From positions 62,001 to 126,000 of the forward strand of contig JAEURQ010000004.1 in the NCBI GenBank assembly GCA_016788425.1: a DNA stretch of 64,000 nucleotides. Reading direction: 5' to 3'. Positions within the stretch are counted from its first letter, which is position 1. Each line of letters begins with the position of its first letter. Positions 56,999 to 64,000 of this stretch are shown one piece after another. This DNA comes from Chthonomonas sp. (GTDB taxonomy: Bacteria; Armatimonadota; Fimbriimonadia; Fimbriimonadales; Fimbriimonadaceae). The notes under the pieces are model-generated. The model saw only the letters and a program-made list of their open reading frames with translations. It did no database searches and was not told the DNA's origin. The position numbers and the translations under genes are program-made.

Positions 56999-58806
56999 AG
57001 TTCGCCGACCAAACGCTCGAACTCGTCGATAAATCGCTCGACGACCTTGAGTCCGCCCGCCCAAAATGCGCCGTCGGCCAGATTCACGCCGACAATGTCC
57101 ATAAGGTCTTGCGGAGCTTTGCTGCCCCCGAGCCGCAGCACGCGCTCGTAGTCGGCGGCGAAGCTGGGGCCCTGCGCCTTGGCCTTTTCGTAGAGCGCGA
57201 GCGTGAGCAGTTCACCAAAGGCATACGCGTACACGTAGAACGGCGCGCCAACGAAGTGCCAAACGTAGCTCCACCAAGCGCGGTGCTCCTCGCCAAGCTT
57301 CACGCTGTTGCCGAACATCGCTTGCAGTTCGTCTTGCCAAATGTTGCCGAGGTCCTCGGCGGTCAGTTCGCCTTGCTCGCGGCGAGCCGCATGCGCGCGG
57401 CGCTCGAAGCGGAACATCGCCACTTGCCGGAACACCGAGGCGAAAATGCCTTCGATCTTTTCGGCGTACATGGCGACCTTGTCGCGGGTGGACGCGCCTT
57501 CGAGCAGCTTCTCGAACACCAACATCTCGGCGAAGATGCTTGCGAGTTCGGCCAGCGGTAGGGTGCCGTGGAAGTTGAAGAACGTCTGCTCCCGGCTGAG
57601 GCTCGCGTGGACGCCATGGCCCAACTCGTGCGCCAGCGTGCTCACATCCTTGTCCTTGTTCAGGTAGGTCATAAACACCACCGGGTGCGTATCGGGCGTC
57701 AGGTACGAGCAGAACGCGCCGCTCGACTTGCCGGGACGCGGCTCGGCATCAATCCAATTGTTCACGAAAAACTCGTCGGCGCGGTCGCGTAACGTCGGCG
57801 AGAAGTTGGCAAATGCGTCGAGAATCAGCGTGCGTGCGTCCTCAAACGACATCTCGACTTTGCTGTCGAAAATCGGCGCGTAGCGGTCCACGTGGGTCAG
57901 CTCATCCACGCCCAACAGCTTCTTTTTGGCGTTGTAGTAGCGCTCAACCAGGCCATAGTTCGCGGCGGATTGGTCCACCACTTGGTCAACAATCTCCTTG
58001 GTGAGCTCGTTGCTCATGTGGCGCTCGTGCTCGGCGGAACCGTAACCGCGAATCCGATCGCTCGTGCTCTTTTCCAGAAGCAGCGTGTTGTAGCAGAACA
58101 CCAGGCTGTGCTCGATTTCCTTAAGGCCACGCGAGAAGGCCTCGGCGGCGGCCACGCGAACTTCGCGGTTGGGGTCGCGCAGCAGCATGAGAACTTCTTC
58201 TTCGCTCAACGACTCGGCGACGTCCGCATCCGGCGCGATGTAGTGATACATCTGCTTGGCCAGGACCTCCTCGCTAAACCGCACCCAAGCGCGGCCACCG
58301 GTATTGGAGCACTCCTCGACGATCACTTCTTCGGGTTCGCTCAGCGTGTAGGGTCGAGCTTGGCGGACCGTATCAATGTAGTGCGCGTAGTTGGCCAGAG
58401 CGGGGTCCGCCAGCAATGGGGCGATTACAGCCTCCTCCACCTTCATCAGGTCGAGGGCAAAGAACATCAGCTTGATCCGGAGGGAACTCAGCTTAAGCTG
58501 CTGCTCTTGCATAAACGCGCCGATCTCCGCGTTTTGACTGTCGCCCGCAAACAGCAGGTTGGCGAACAGCGATGGCTTGTACGCCTCCTGATAGATCGTT
58601 TCGAGCTCGGCAATACACGTGGCCAGTTCGCTCGCGGACAGCTGCAGCGGAGCGATCTTGCCGCGATAAGCGGCGACAAAAGCGTCTGCGCGCTGATCCA
58701 TCGCCGCGTAGATGGCGGCGATCTTGGGGTCGTCCATGCCCGAAAAGAGAGCGGAAAGATCCCAGCGGACTTGCGGGGGTTGGATGGGGGTAGATGCCGA
58801 GGCCAT
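56995..58806 (-). CDS. pepF: Oligoendopeptidase F family protease (M3)
   Basis: A 603-residue M3B peptidase: zinc motif HELGH (393-397), LPLAELASIFAEMLVFEKLL with the third ligand Glu, VFMTYLNKDKDVSTLAHELG, and the C-terminal FVGAPFYVYAYAFGELLTLAL typical of PepF. It degrades oligopeptides. Length agrees with PepF. It is translationally coupled to the DUF3187-like gene, and divergent from kimA with 43 bp between. Confidence 0.95.
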   Translation of the reverse strand: MASASTPIQPPQVRWDLSALFSGMDDPKIAAIYAAMDQRADAFVAAYRGKIAPLQLSASELATCIAELETIYQEAYKPSLFANLLFAGDSQNAEIGAFMQEQQLKLSSLRIKLMFFALDLMKVEEAVIAPLLADPALANYAHYIDTVRQARPYTLSEPEEVIVEECSNTGGRAWVRFSEEVLAKQMYHYIAPDADVAESLSEEEVLMLLRDPNREVRVAAAEAFSRGLKEIEHSLVFCYNTLLLEKSTSDRIRGYGSAEHERHMSNELTKEIVDQVVDQSAANYGLVERYYNAKKKLLGVDELTHVDRYAPIFDSKVEMSFEDARTLILDAFANFSPTLRDRADEFFVNNWIDAEPRPGKSSGAFCSYLTPDTHPVVFMTYLNKDKDVSTLAHELGHGVHASLSREQTFFNFHGTLPLAELASIFAEMLVFEKLLEGASTRDKVAMYAEKIEGIFASVFRQVAMFRFERRAHAARREQGELTAEDLGNIWQDELQAMFGNSVKLGEEHRAWWSYVWHFVGAPFYVYAYAFGELLTLALYEKAKAQGPSFAADYERVLRLGGSKAPQDLMDIVGVNLADGAFWAGGLKVVERFIDEFERLVGEL

Positions 58807-58833
58807 ACGGTCATTATGGCGAACTGGCCATAA

Positions 58834-58839
58834 TTAACT
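58834..58839 (+). promoter_or_regulatory. -10-like element of the kimA operon
   Basis: CATAATTAACT provides two overlapping candidates, CATAAT (58829-58834) and TTAACT (58834-58839), 15 and 10 nt before ATG 58850. Confidence 0.4.
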
Positions 58840-58849
58840 CTGCAACCCT

Positions 58850-60673
58850 ATGGGCGTTCTCAACAAGTTCAAGCGTGCGCTATTTGGCCGCCCGATCCAT
58901 ACCAAACGGGCCCAACACGAGCGACTTCCCAAGCGGATTGCCCTCCCCGTTTTTGCGAGCGACGCGCTCTCTTCGGTGGCCTACGCCACGGAAGAAATCA
59001 TGCACGTGTTGGGGTTGGCGCTTTTGGGCGCGACCTTCAACATCTCGATTTTCATTGTGCTGCTCGTGGTGCTGGTGGCGTTTTCCTACCGCCAAACCAT
59101 CTACGCGTATCCCGATGGCGGTGGTTCGTACCGCGTTTCCAAGGAGAATCTTGGTCGCTGGCCGGGAATGATCGCCGGCGGCGCGCTACTGATTGACTAC
59201 GTCCTTACCGTCGCGGTCTCGGTGTCGGCGGGCGTGTTGGCCATTGTTTCTATGGCGCCGCAGGCTGCGCCCTACATCATCCAGCTCAACCTCTTCTTTG
59301 TGTTGATGCTCACGCTGATCAATCTCCGCGGCGCGAAGGAAAGCGGCGCGGTGTTTGCGATTCCGACCTACACGTTCATCGGGTTGATCTTCGTGACCAT
59401 CGGAATCGGCTTGACCAAGCCCGCCGCCGAGATGCCGCAGGTGCTCCTGAACGCCAAGAACGATCAGTCCATCCACCAAACGCTAGGCGTGTTCCTCATT
59501 CTCAAGGCGTTTAGTTCTGGTTGTACGGCGCTGACCGGCATCGAAGCGATCAGCGACGGGATCACTGCCTTTAAGGAGCCGACGTCGCGCAACGCGGCGA
59601 AAACGCTGGGGGCGATGGCGACGATTCTGGTCCTCATGTTCGTGGGCATGAGCTTCCTGGGCAACAAGTTCCACGCCTACCCAATGGAAGCCGGCCCGGG
59701 CTTTAAGACCGTCACCGCGCAGATTGCCGCGTACGTCTACGGCGACCGCTCAATCGGGTTCACCGCCATCCAGGTCGCAACGGCGGCCATTCTTGTCTTG
59801 GCGGCCAATACCGCTTTTGCCGACTTCCCACGACTAGCCAACCAAATTGCGAAGGATGACCTGCTCCCGCGACAGTTCGGCACGCTCGGCGATCGTCTCG
59901 TTTTTAAGAACGGCATCGTCGCGTTGGGCGTGGCGGCCAGCATTCTGCTCGTCATCTTTAAGGGCGACACCCACCACCTGATTCCGCTGTACGCCATCGG
60001 CGTGTTCATGTGCTTTACCCTCAGCCAGTTCGGCATGGTGCAAAAGAACCGCAAGGAAGGCAAGCCGATTTATCTGTGGATCATGAGCGTGATCGGAGGC
60101 ATCGTGACCCTCGTCGTGACGGGCGTCATCGCCGTCACCAAATGGTCCGATGGCGGCTACATCGTCCCGATCGCCATGACGATCATGATCGCCATCTTCT
60201 TGGGCGTGAACAAGCACTACCGCTACCTCGGCAAGCAGTTGTCGGTGGAGCCCACCGACCAAGTGCCGAACGTTAAGAGCACCACTTTGCTGCTCGTGCC
60301 GCGCGTTCACAAGGGAATTCTGCAGGCCATTGGTTACGCCAAAAGCACGGCCAAGGATTGCCGCGCGCTGCACGTGACGCTTAACCCCAAGAGCACGGGT
60401 GACCTCAAGAAGGAGTGGGATCAGCACGGCGGCGACATTCCGTTGGTGATTCTCGAATCGCCGTATCGCTCGCTGGTCGGGCCGGTCATTAGCTACATTG
60501 ACCAAGCCCTGGAAGAAGACCCGACCATGATCATCACCGTGATCGTGCCGCAGGCCGTGCCCAAGCACTGGTGGCATAGCTTCCTGCACAACAACATCGC
60601 GGTGCCGCTTAAGATCGCGCTGGCGGGTCGTCGCAACGTCGTGATCACCAACATTCGGTACTTCCTCAACTAG
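58850..60673 (+). CDS. kimA: KimA-type potassium importer (APC superfamily)
   Basis: A 607-residue permease whose length equals that of Bacillus subtilis KimA. Matching blocks: SDALSSVAYATEE, SYRQTIYAYPDGGGSYRVSK, LLIDYVLTVAVSVSAG, FSSGCTALTGIEAISDG, ILVLAANTAFADFPRLANQ, HLIPLYAIGVFMCFTLSQFG, and a C-terminal cytoplasmic domain (LLLVPRVHKGILQAIGYAKS, SPYRSLVGP, PKHWWHSFLHN). KimA is a proton-coupled high-affinity K+ importer inhibited by c-di-AMP in Bacillus. The first gene of an operon with deoB, a membrane protein and a PII protein. Confidence 0.9.
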   Translation: MGVLNKFKRALFGRPIHTKRAQHERLPKRIALPVFASDALSSVAYATEEIMHVLGLALLGATFNISIFIVLLVVLVAFSYRQTIYAYPDGGGSYRVSKENLGRWPGMIAGGALLIDYVLTVAVSVSAGVLAIVSMAPQAAPYIIQLNLFFVLMLTLINLRGAKESGAVFAIPTYTFIGLIFVTIGIGLTKPAAEMPQVLLNAKNDQSIHQTLGVFLILKAFSSGCTALTGIEAISDGITAFKEPTSRNAAKTLGAMATILVLMFVGMSFLGNKFHAYPMEAGPGFKTVTAQIAAYVYGDRSIGFTAIQVATAAILVLAANTAFADFPRLANQIAKDDLLPRQFGTLGDRLVFKNGIVALGVAASILLVIFKGDTHHLIPLYAIGVFMCFTLSQFGMVQKNRKEGKPIYLWIMSVIGGIVTLVVTGVIAVTKWSDGGYIVPIAMTIMIAIFLGVNKHYRYLGKQLSVEPTDQVPNVKSTTLLLVPRVHKGILQAIGYAKSTAKDCRALHVTLNPKSTGDLKKEWDQHGGDIPLVILESPYRSLVGPVISYIDQALEEDPTMIITVIVPQAVPKHWWHSFLHNNIAVPLKIALAGRRNVVITNIRYFLN

Positions 60674-60675
60674 GC

Positions 60676-61767
60676 ATGAAGCGCGCGATTGTCATTGTGC
60701 TGGATGGCTGCGGAGCCGGGGCGACCGCCGACGCGGCGGACTACAACGACCCGCACCAGCCGAATACGCTCGGTCATGTTTGGGAGAAGACCGGGCCGCT
60801 CAACACCCCCAACTTAGAACGGCTGGGCTGGTGGCGAACCGTCGGTGTGGGCGGAGATCCCGCGCCCGAAGCGGGTTTCGCGCGGCTAATCCCGCTCAGC
60901 AAGGGCAAGGACTCGGTGACCGGACACTGGGAGATGATGGGCATTGTCTTGGAGCGGCCATTCCCGACCTTTCCGAACGGCTTCCCGATTCCGCTGATCA
61001 AGCAATTCGAGTCGCGCATCGGCACGCAAACCTTGGCCAACCGCGCGGCGAGCGGGACGGCGATCATCAACGAGCTCGGCGAATTGCACTGCGACACCGG
61101 CTTTCCGATCGTCTACACGAGCGCTGACAGCGTGTTCCAGATCGCCGCGCACGAGGACAAAGTGCCGATTGAACAGCTGTACGAGTGGTGCCACATCGCT
61201 CGCGAGCTTTGCGTTGGACCGCACGAGGTGCAGCGCGTGATCGCTCGGCCTTTTATTGGCGAACCCGGCGCGTACAAGCGCACCGAACGGCGCAAAGATT
61301 TCCCGGTGCAAGCGCCGCCCAACCTGTTGGATCGCCTAGAGCAGCCGACGTTCGGCATCGGCGTGGTTCCCGAGCTCTTCGATGGGCGTGGCTTCCGCTC
61401 GGTGCGTCGCACGCAAAACAACGCCGAGCACGCGGTGATGATGCGCGAGGCGCTCGCAAGCGACGCCAGCTTCATTTTCGCGAACTTTGAGGACACCGAC
61501 ATGCTGTTTGGCCATCGCAACGATGCGCCGGGATTTGGCAAGTGCCTGGAAGACTTTGATGTGTTTCTCGGCGAGCTCTTGGCGAAACTCGGGTCGGACG
61601 ACATGCTGATCATCACCGCCGACCACGGCAACGACCCGACCGACACCTCGACCGACCACACCCGGGAGATGAGCCCGGTGGCGATGTGGGGCGGCCCGCG
61701 AGGCGAACTCGGCACGCTCGAAGGCTTGGCTCACGTGGGCGATTGGGTCGCCGCGCACCTCAAGTAG
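60676..61767 (+). CDS. deoB: Phosphopentomutase
   Basis: A 363-residue DeoB: VLDGCGAGATADAADYND, catalytic Thr in KDSVTGHWEMMG, FANFEDTDMLFGHRNDAPGFG, ADHGNDPTDTSTDHTRE with metal-binding Asp/His residues. It interconverts ribose or deoxyribose 1- and 5-phosphates in nucleoside salvage. It begins 2 nt after the kimA stop, and the next gene starts immediately after its own stop. Confidence 0.95.
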   Translation: MKRAIVIVLDGCGAGATADAADYNDPHQPNTLGHVWEKTGPLNTPNLERLGWWRTVGVGGDPAPEAGFARLIPLSKGKDSVTGHWEMMGIVLERPFPTFPNGFPIPLIKQFESRIGTQTLANRAASGTAIINELGELHCDTGFPIVYTSADSVFQIAAHEDKVPIEQLYEWCHIARELCVGPHEVQRVIARPFIGEPGAYKRTERRKDFPVQAPPNLLDRLEQPTFGIGVVPELFDGRGFRSVRRTQNNAEHAVMMREALASDASFIFANFEDTDMLFGHRNDAPGFGKCLEDFDVFLGELLAKLGSDDMLIITADHGNDPTDTSTDHTREMSPVAMWGGPRGELGTLEGLAHVGDWVAAHLK

Positions 61768-62430
61768 ATGCAACCGCAACCGTACTTTCCGGAAGCCGAA
61801 GAGCTCCCCGGCAATGCGGCGGGCCTCGATTACGACGTGCGTCTCGGCTTTATCCGCGACGTGATCGACCGGTTTACTCTGAGCGTATTGGTGGTGGCGG
61901 CGGCCACGGTATCGCTACTCAACTGGGCACCCGACTACGCCCGAGACCTGACCCGCTCGGCGCTGGCCGCGCTCGGCGCACTGCTGGTCGCGAGCACCTT
62001 GCGCAAGATTCGGCTCGGTGGCGAAAGCGACCGCCTGAGTATTTGGGTGTTGCCGTTTATCCTCGGCACCATGGCTCGCTTGGCGGCGGCGCTCACGCTC
62101 GCCGGAGTGCGACTGGAACTCATCCCCATTGCGGTGCTGGCGGTGTGGCTCTATCGCATGATGTGTGGACGCGATTTCAGCTTTTTGGGGTTGTTCACGC
62201 TCGGCTGCTTGCCGCTCGGCGTGGGCTGGGCGATTTTGCGTCCCGGCTGGTGGGGGCTGCTGTGGGGAGTGATGACATTGGCGTATGTGAGCTACGATCT
62301 CGCCGCGCTGCTGCAGCGACGACGCCTCAACGAGGCGGGATTAGCCGTGGTTGACCTCTACCGCGACGTGCTCAACTTCATCAGCTACACTTTTCGGGTC
62401 ATCCATCATTGGCGCAACTTCCGCATATGA
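61768..62430 (+). CDS. Multi-spanning membrane protein, possibly Bax-inhibitor-1-like
   Basis: A 220-residue protein with about six or seven membrane segments. The start (YDVRLGFIRDVIDRFTLSVL) and end (VDLYRDVLNFISYTFRVI) resemble the N-terminal FxRKVY helix and the C-terminal LYLDxxNLFxxLLRI helix of BI-1/YccA proteins, which are calcium-leak channels. The central DxxD pH-sensor pair is not clear, so this is tentative. It begins right after the deoB stop and overlaps the PII gene as ATGA. Confidence 0.5.
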   Translation: MQPQPYFPEAEELPGNAAGLDYDVRLGFIRDVIDRFTLSVLVVAAATVSLLNWAPDYARDLTRSALAALGALLVASTLRKIRLGGESDRLSIWVLPFILGTMARLAAALTLAGVRLELIPIAVLAVWLYRMMCGRDFSFLGLFTLGCLPLGVGWAILRPGWWGLLWGVMTLAYVSYDLAALLQRRRLNEAGLAVVDLYRDVLNFISYTFRVIHHWRNFRI

Positions 62431-62774
62431 GCCAGTTTGTTCGCGTGATCGTCTACCTGAAGCCCTACCGCTTGGAAGGGGTGAAGGCCGCCGTCAGCGC
62501 GCTCGACGTGTCGGGCATCACGGTGCAAGACGTGCGCGGGCGAGGAACGTCCGAAGAAGCCGCGCGCGTGGTGGGCGGACAGACACTTTCGGTGTCGCTC
62601 CCGGTGCGAAGCAAGCTTACGGTGGTGGTGCCGGCGGAGCGCCAAGAGGAGGTGATCGCCACGATTTTGGAGCACGCTCACACCGGCGAGGCGAACGACG
62701 GCAAGATTTTTGTGGAGCCGGTGGCCGATGCCATTCGTATCCGCACGGGCGAGCGCGGCGAAGCTGCAATCTGA
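62427..62774 (+). CDS. PII signal-transduction protein, divergent T-loop
   Basis: A 115-residue PII (GlnB-like) protein. FVRVIVYLKPYRLEGVKAAV, ITVQDVRGRG and the C-terminal TGEANDGKIFVEPVADAIRI followed by RTGERGEAAI agree with the family. The B-loop is altered (TGEANDGKIF for the usual TGxxGDGKIF) and the T-loop is shortened, VVGGQTLSVSLPVRSK, with no Tyr at the uridylylation position. It may bind ATP/ADP but probably is not uridylylated. Operon context with kimA suggests it controls potassium uptake instead of nitrogen (inference). Confidence 0.85.
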   Translation: MSQFVRVIVYLKPYRLEGVKAAVSALDVSGITVQDVRGRGTSEEAARVVGGQTLSVSLPVRSKLTVVVPAERQEEVIATILEHAHTGEANDGKIFVEPVADAIRIRTGERGEAAI

Positions 62775-62845
62775 TCGAGGGCATTTTGGCGAGGCCATCG
62801 AATTCCTTGCCGCACCAAGACGTCATAATTGGGTTGAGGATTGGA

Positions 62846-64000
62846 ATGACGAAGGTTCGAATTGGATCTCTGGCCCTGGTGAGCATGCTCGCCGTGACGA
62901 CTGCGTTTGCGCAGGTGAAGGTTAGCCTGAACGTAAAGGAAGGCGACAAAATCGGCGTGGAAAAGATGGTGGAGGTCGACCTGCAGAGCAAGGAAGACAT
63001 CACTCAGGTGGAGTTTTACGTAAACAACGAGCTCCGCAACACCGACGACAGTACTCCCTATGAGTTTTTGATTGACGGCTTGACCCAGCCCGAGGGCAAA
63101 CTGACCCTGAAGGTGCAAGCCTACACCGCGACCGGCAAGTCCGGTACGGTTTCGGTGACGCTGAACGTGGACAACGGCCTCGCCGCCGGTCCCGCCCCCT
63201 TTGTGGCGGCGGGCGAAGACTTGTTCCGCAACGGCAAGTTCAGCGAAGCCATTACTCAGGGCCGCCTGGCCCTGAAGGCGCAAAAGGACTACAATCCGGG
63301 CCGCTTGCTGCTGGCGAAGTCGAACCTGCAACTGGGCATTTTCGACCGCGCGGTGAAGTTCGCGGAAGAGATTTTGATTTCGGAGCCGAAAAATCTTGCC
63401 GCTCTCGATTTGGCCAGCGCGGCGAGTCTGCAACAGGCATTCAACTATTCCAACCGGAGCAGCAATCGCGACGAGATTCTCAACGTGCTGGGCGGGGCGT
63501 TTAAGTCCGCCGCCAAGTACCGCCAGAAGGTGTACCAAGCGCGGATTGATGCGTTTGGCGAAGTGAAGGACGACAATCTGCTCGACTACGCCGACCTGCT
63601 GACCCGAGCCGGACGCTATGGCGCAGCCGCCGACGCGTTGATGCCGACCTATATGAAGGATCGCACCAACACGCTGATCGCCAATCGCCTGTTCTACGCG
63701 ATGGTGCGCGGCGGTCGGGCGCAAAAGGCTTACGAACTGATGACCGGCGCTGAGCGACGTAAGGAACTCGATGGTGGCGGCCTGATGATCATGGCGATTC
63801 TGCATGACCTCTACGGCAAAGCCACCCCGTCCATGGATGCCGAGCGCGCCGCGCTGCTCCAGGACAGCACGTCGGCCACGGTCACCACGGGCCAAGCGTT
63901 CTTTGCGCTCGCCAAAAACCGCACCGCTGCTATGCGCGGTGTGCTCACGGCGCTGGGCAAGAACTCGCAAGACCCCGTGAACGGCGCGTACATGTCGCAG
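62846..64000 (+). CDS. Exported Ig-like/TPR protein (3' end outside window)
   Basis: ATG 62846 opens a frame of 385 codons that runs off the right edge. Signal peptide: MTKVRIGSLALVSMLAVTTAFA. Residues 25-110 form an Ig-like strand domain (VEFYVNNELRNTDDSTPYEF), followed from about 120 by TPR-like helices (AGEDLFRNGKFSEAITQGRL, LLLAKSNLQLGIFDRAVKFA, YADLLTRAGRYGAAADALMP). CATAAT (62824-62829) lies 16 nt upstream, and GGTTGAGGATTGG could serve as a ribosome site. Probably a periplasmic scaffold; function unknown. Confidence 0.8.
   Translation, partial: MTKVRIGSLALVSMLAVTTAFAQVKVSLNVKEGDKIGVEKMVEVDLQSKEDITQVEFYVNNELRNTDDSTPYEFLIDGLTQPEGKLTLKVQAYTATGKSGTVSVTLNVDNGLAAGPAPFVAAGEDLFRNGKFSEAITQGRLALKAQKDYNPGRLLLAKSNLQLGIFDRAVKFAEEILISEPKNLAALDLASAASLQQAFNYSNRSSNRDEILNVLGGAFKSAAKYRQKVYQARIDAFGEVKDDNLLDYADLLTRAGRYGAAADALMPTYMKDRTNTLIANRLFYAMVRGGRAQKAYELMTGAERRKELDGGGLMIMAILHDLYGKATPSMDAERAALLQDSTSATVTTGQAFFALAKNRTAAMRGVLTALGKNSQDPVNGAYMSQ

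Noticed and set aside
62678-63970. 430-codon minus-strand frame at the right edge
   Set aside because: Antisense of the exported Ig-like/TPR gene, which has a signal peptide and a coherent frame to the window end.

Overview
The window is GC-rich bacterial DNA with dense coding on both strands, short intergenic gaps and many start/stop overlaps. The gene set suggests a diderm of the phylum Armatimonadota, class Fimbriimonadia. This placement is inference from gene content, because no rRNA or other phylogenetic marker lies in the window. The supporting content is DUF5693 next to CsaB pyruvyl transferase, large outer-membrane barrels, PEP-CTERM proteins, a dockerin protein without visible cohesin, prepilin-like proteins, a KimA-type potassium permease and several c-di-GMP receptor domains.

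Layout. 1-2.4 kb: a truncated prepilin, a GNAT enzyme and an exported hydrolase on the minus strand. 2.3-10.4 kb: an exported protein with a repeated G-x-D-x-Y motif, then an overlapping envelope operon (rhomboid protease, DUF5693, csaB, large OM barrel). 10.4-12.4 kb: tandem duplicated PEP-CTERM genes. 12.5-17.3 kb: an AT-richer accessory block of unrecognised secreted proteins and a lipoprotein, with a duplicated segment and a decayed 3' end. 17.5-24.3 kb: citrate synthase, small enzymes, a stand-alone MshEN domain coupled to a MinD/FlhG-like ATPase, a GDP-mannose 3,5-epimerase-like gene and TrhO. 24.33-25.05 kb: two abutting tandem-repeat arrays. 25-34 kb: MoxR, a surface-protein gene interrupted by TGA, a triple-YHS protein, and a long minus-strand operon (GbsR-like regulator, DUF488, FolK, two GspF/PilC-like proteins, a J-domain membrane protein, a PqaA-like protein). 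34-36.5 kb: PilZ-like protein, ferredoxin, porin, ErpA-like carrier. 36.8-39.5 kb: a lower-GC restriction-modification gene fusing a methylase to a BsuBI/PstI-type nuclease. 39.6-49.4 kb: PilZ and HD-GYP genes, a stalk-domain protein, an AfsR-like BTAD/NTPase regulator, a globin, a HAF/dockerin protein, a third repeat array and hipBA. 49.4-58.8 kb: an SDR protein, a YjfB-like protein, fabD-fabG, DUF4434, two M3 peptidases, a MerR-like regulator, small proteins and a DUF3187-like protein. 58.8-64 kb: kimA-deoB-membrane protein-PII operon and a TPR/Ig-like exported protein that runs off the edge.

Three features deserve most attention. First, three tandem-repeat arrays at two loci 23 kb apart share a hairpin core, one array being built from 20-bp modules. 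Second, many genes have a TANACT/TATAAC-like -10 hexamer 6-9 nt before the start codon, the signature of leaderless transcription. Third, all four NTGA stop/start overlaps (ATGA, GTGA, TTGA, CTGA) occur, including a CTG start that completes a J-domain. Second-messenger functions recur: MshEN, PilZ and HD-GYP for c-di-GMP, and KimA, a family controlled by c-di-AMP in Bacillus, in an operon with a PII protein.
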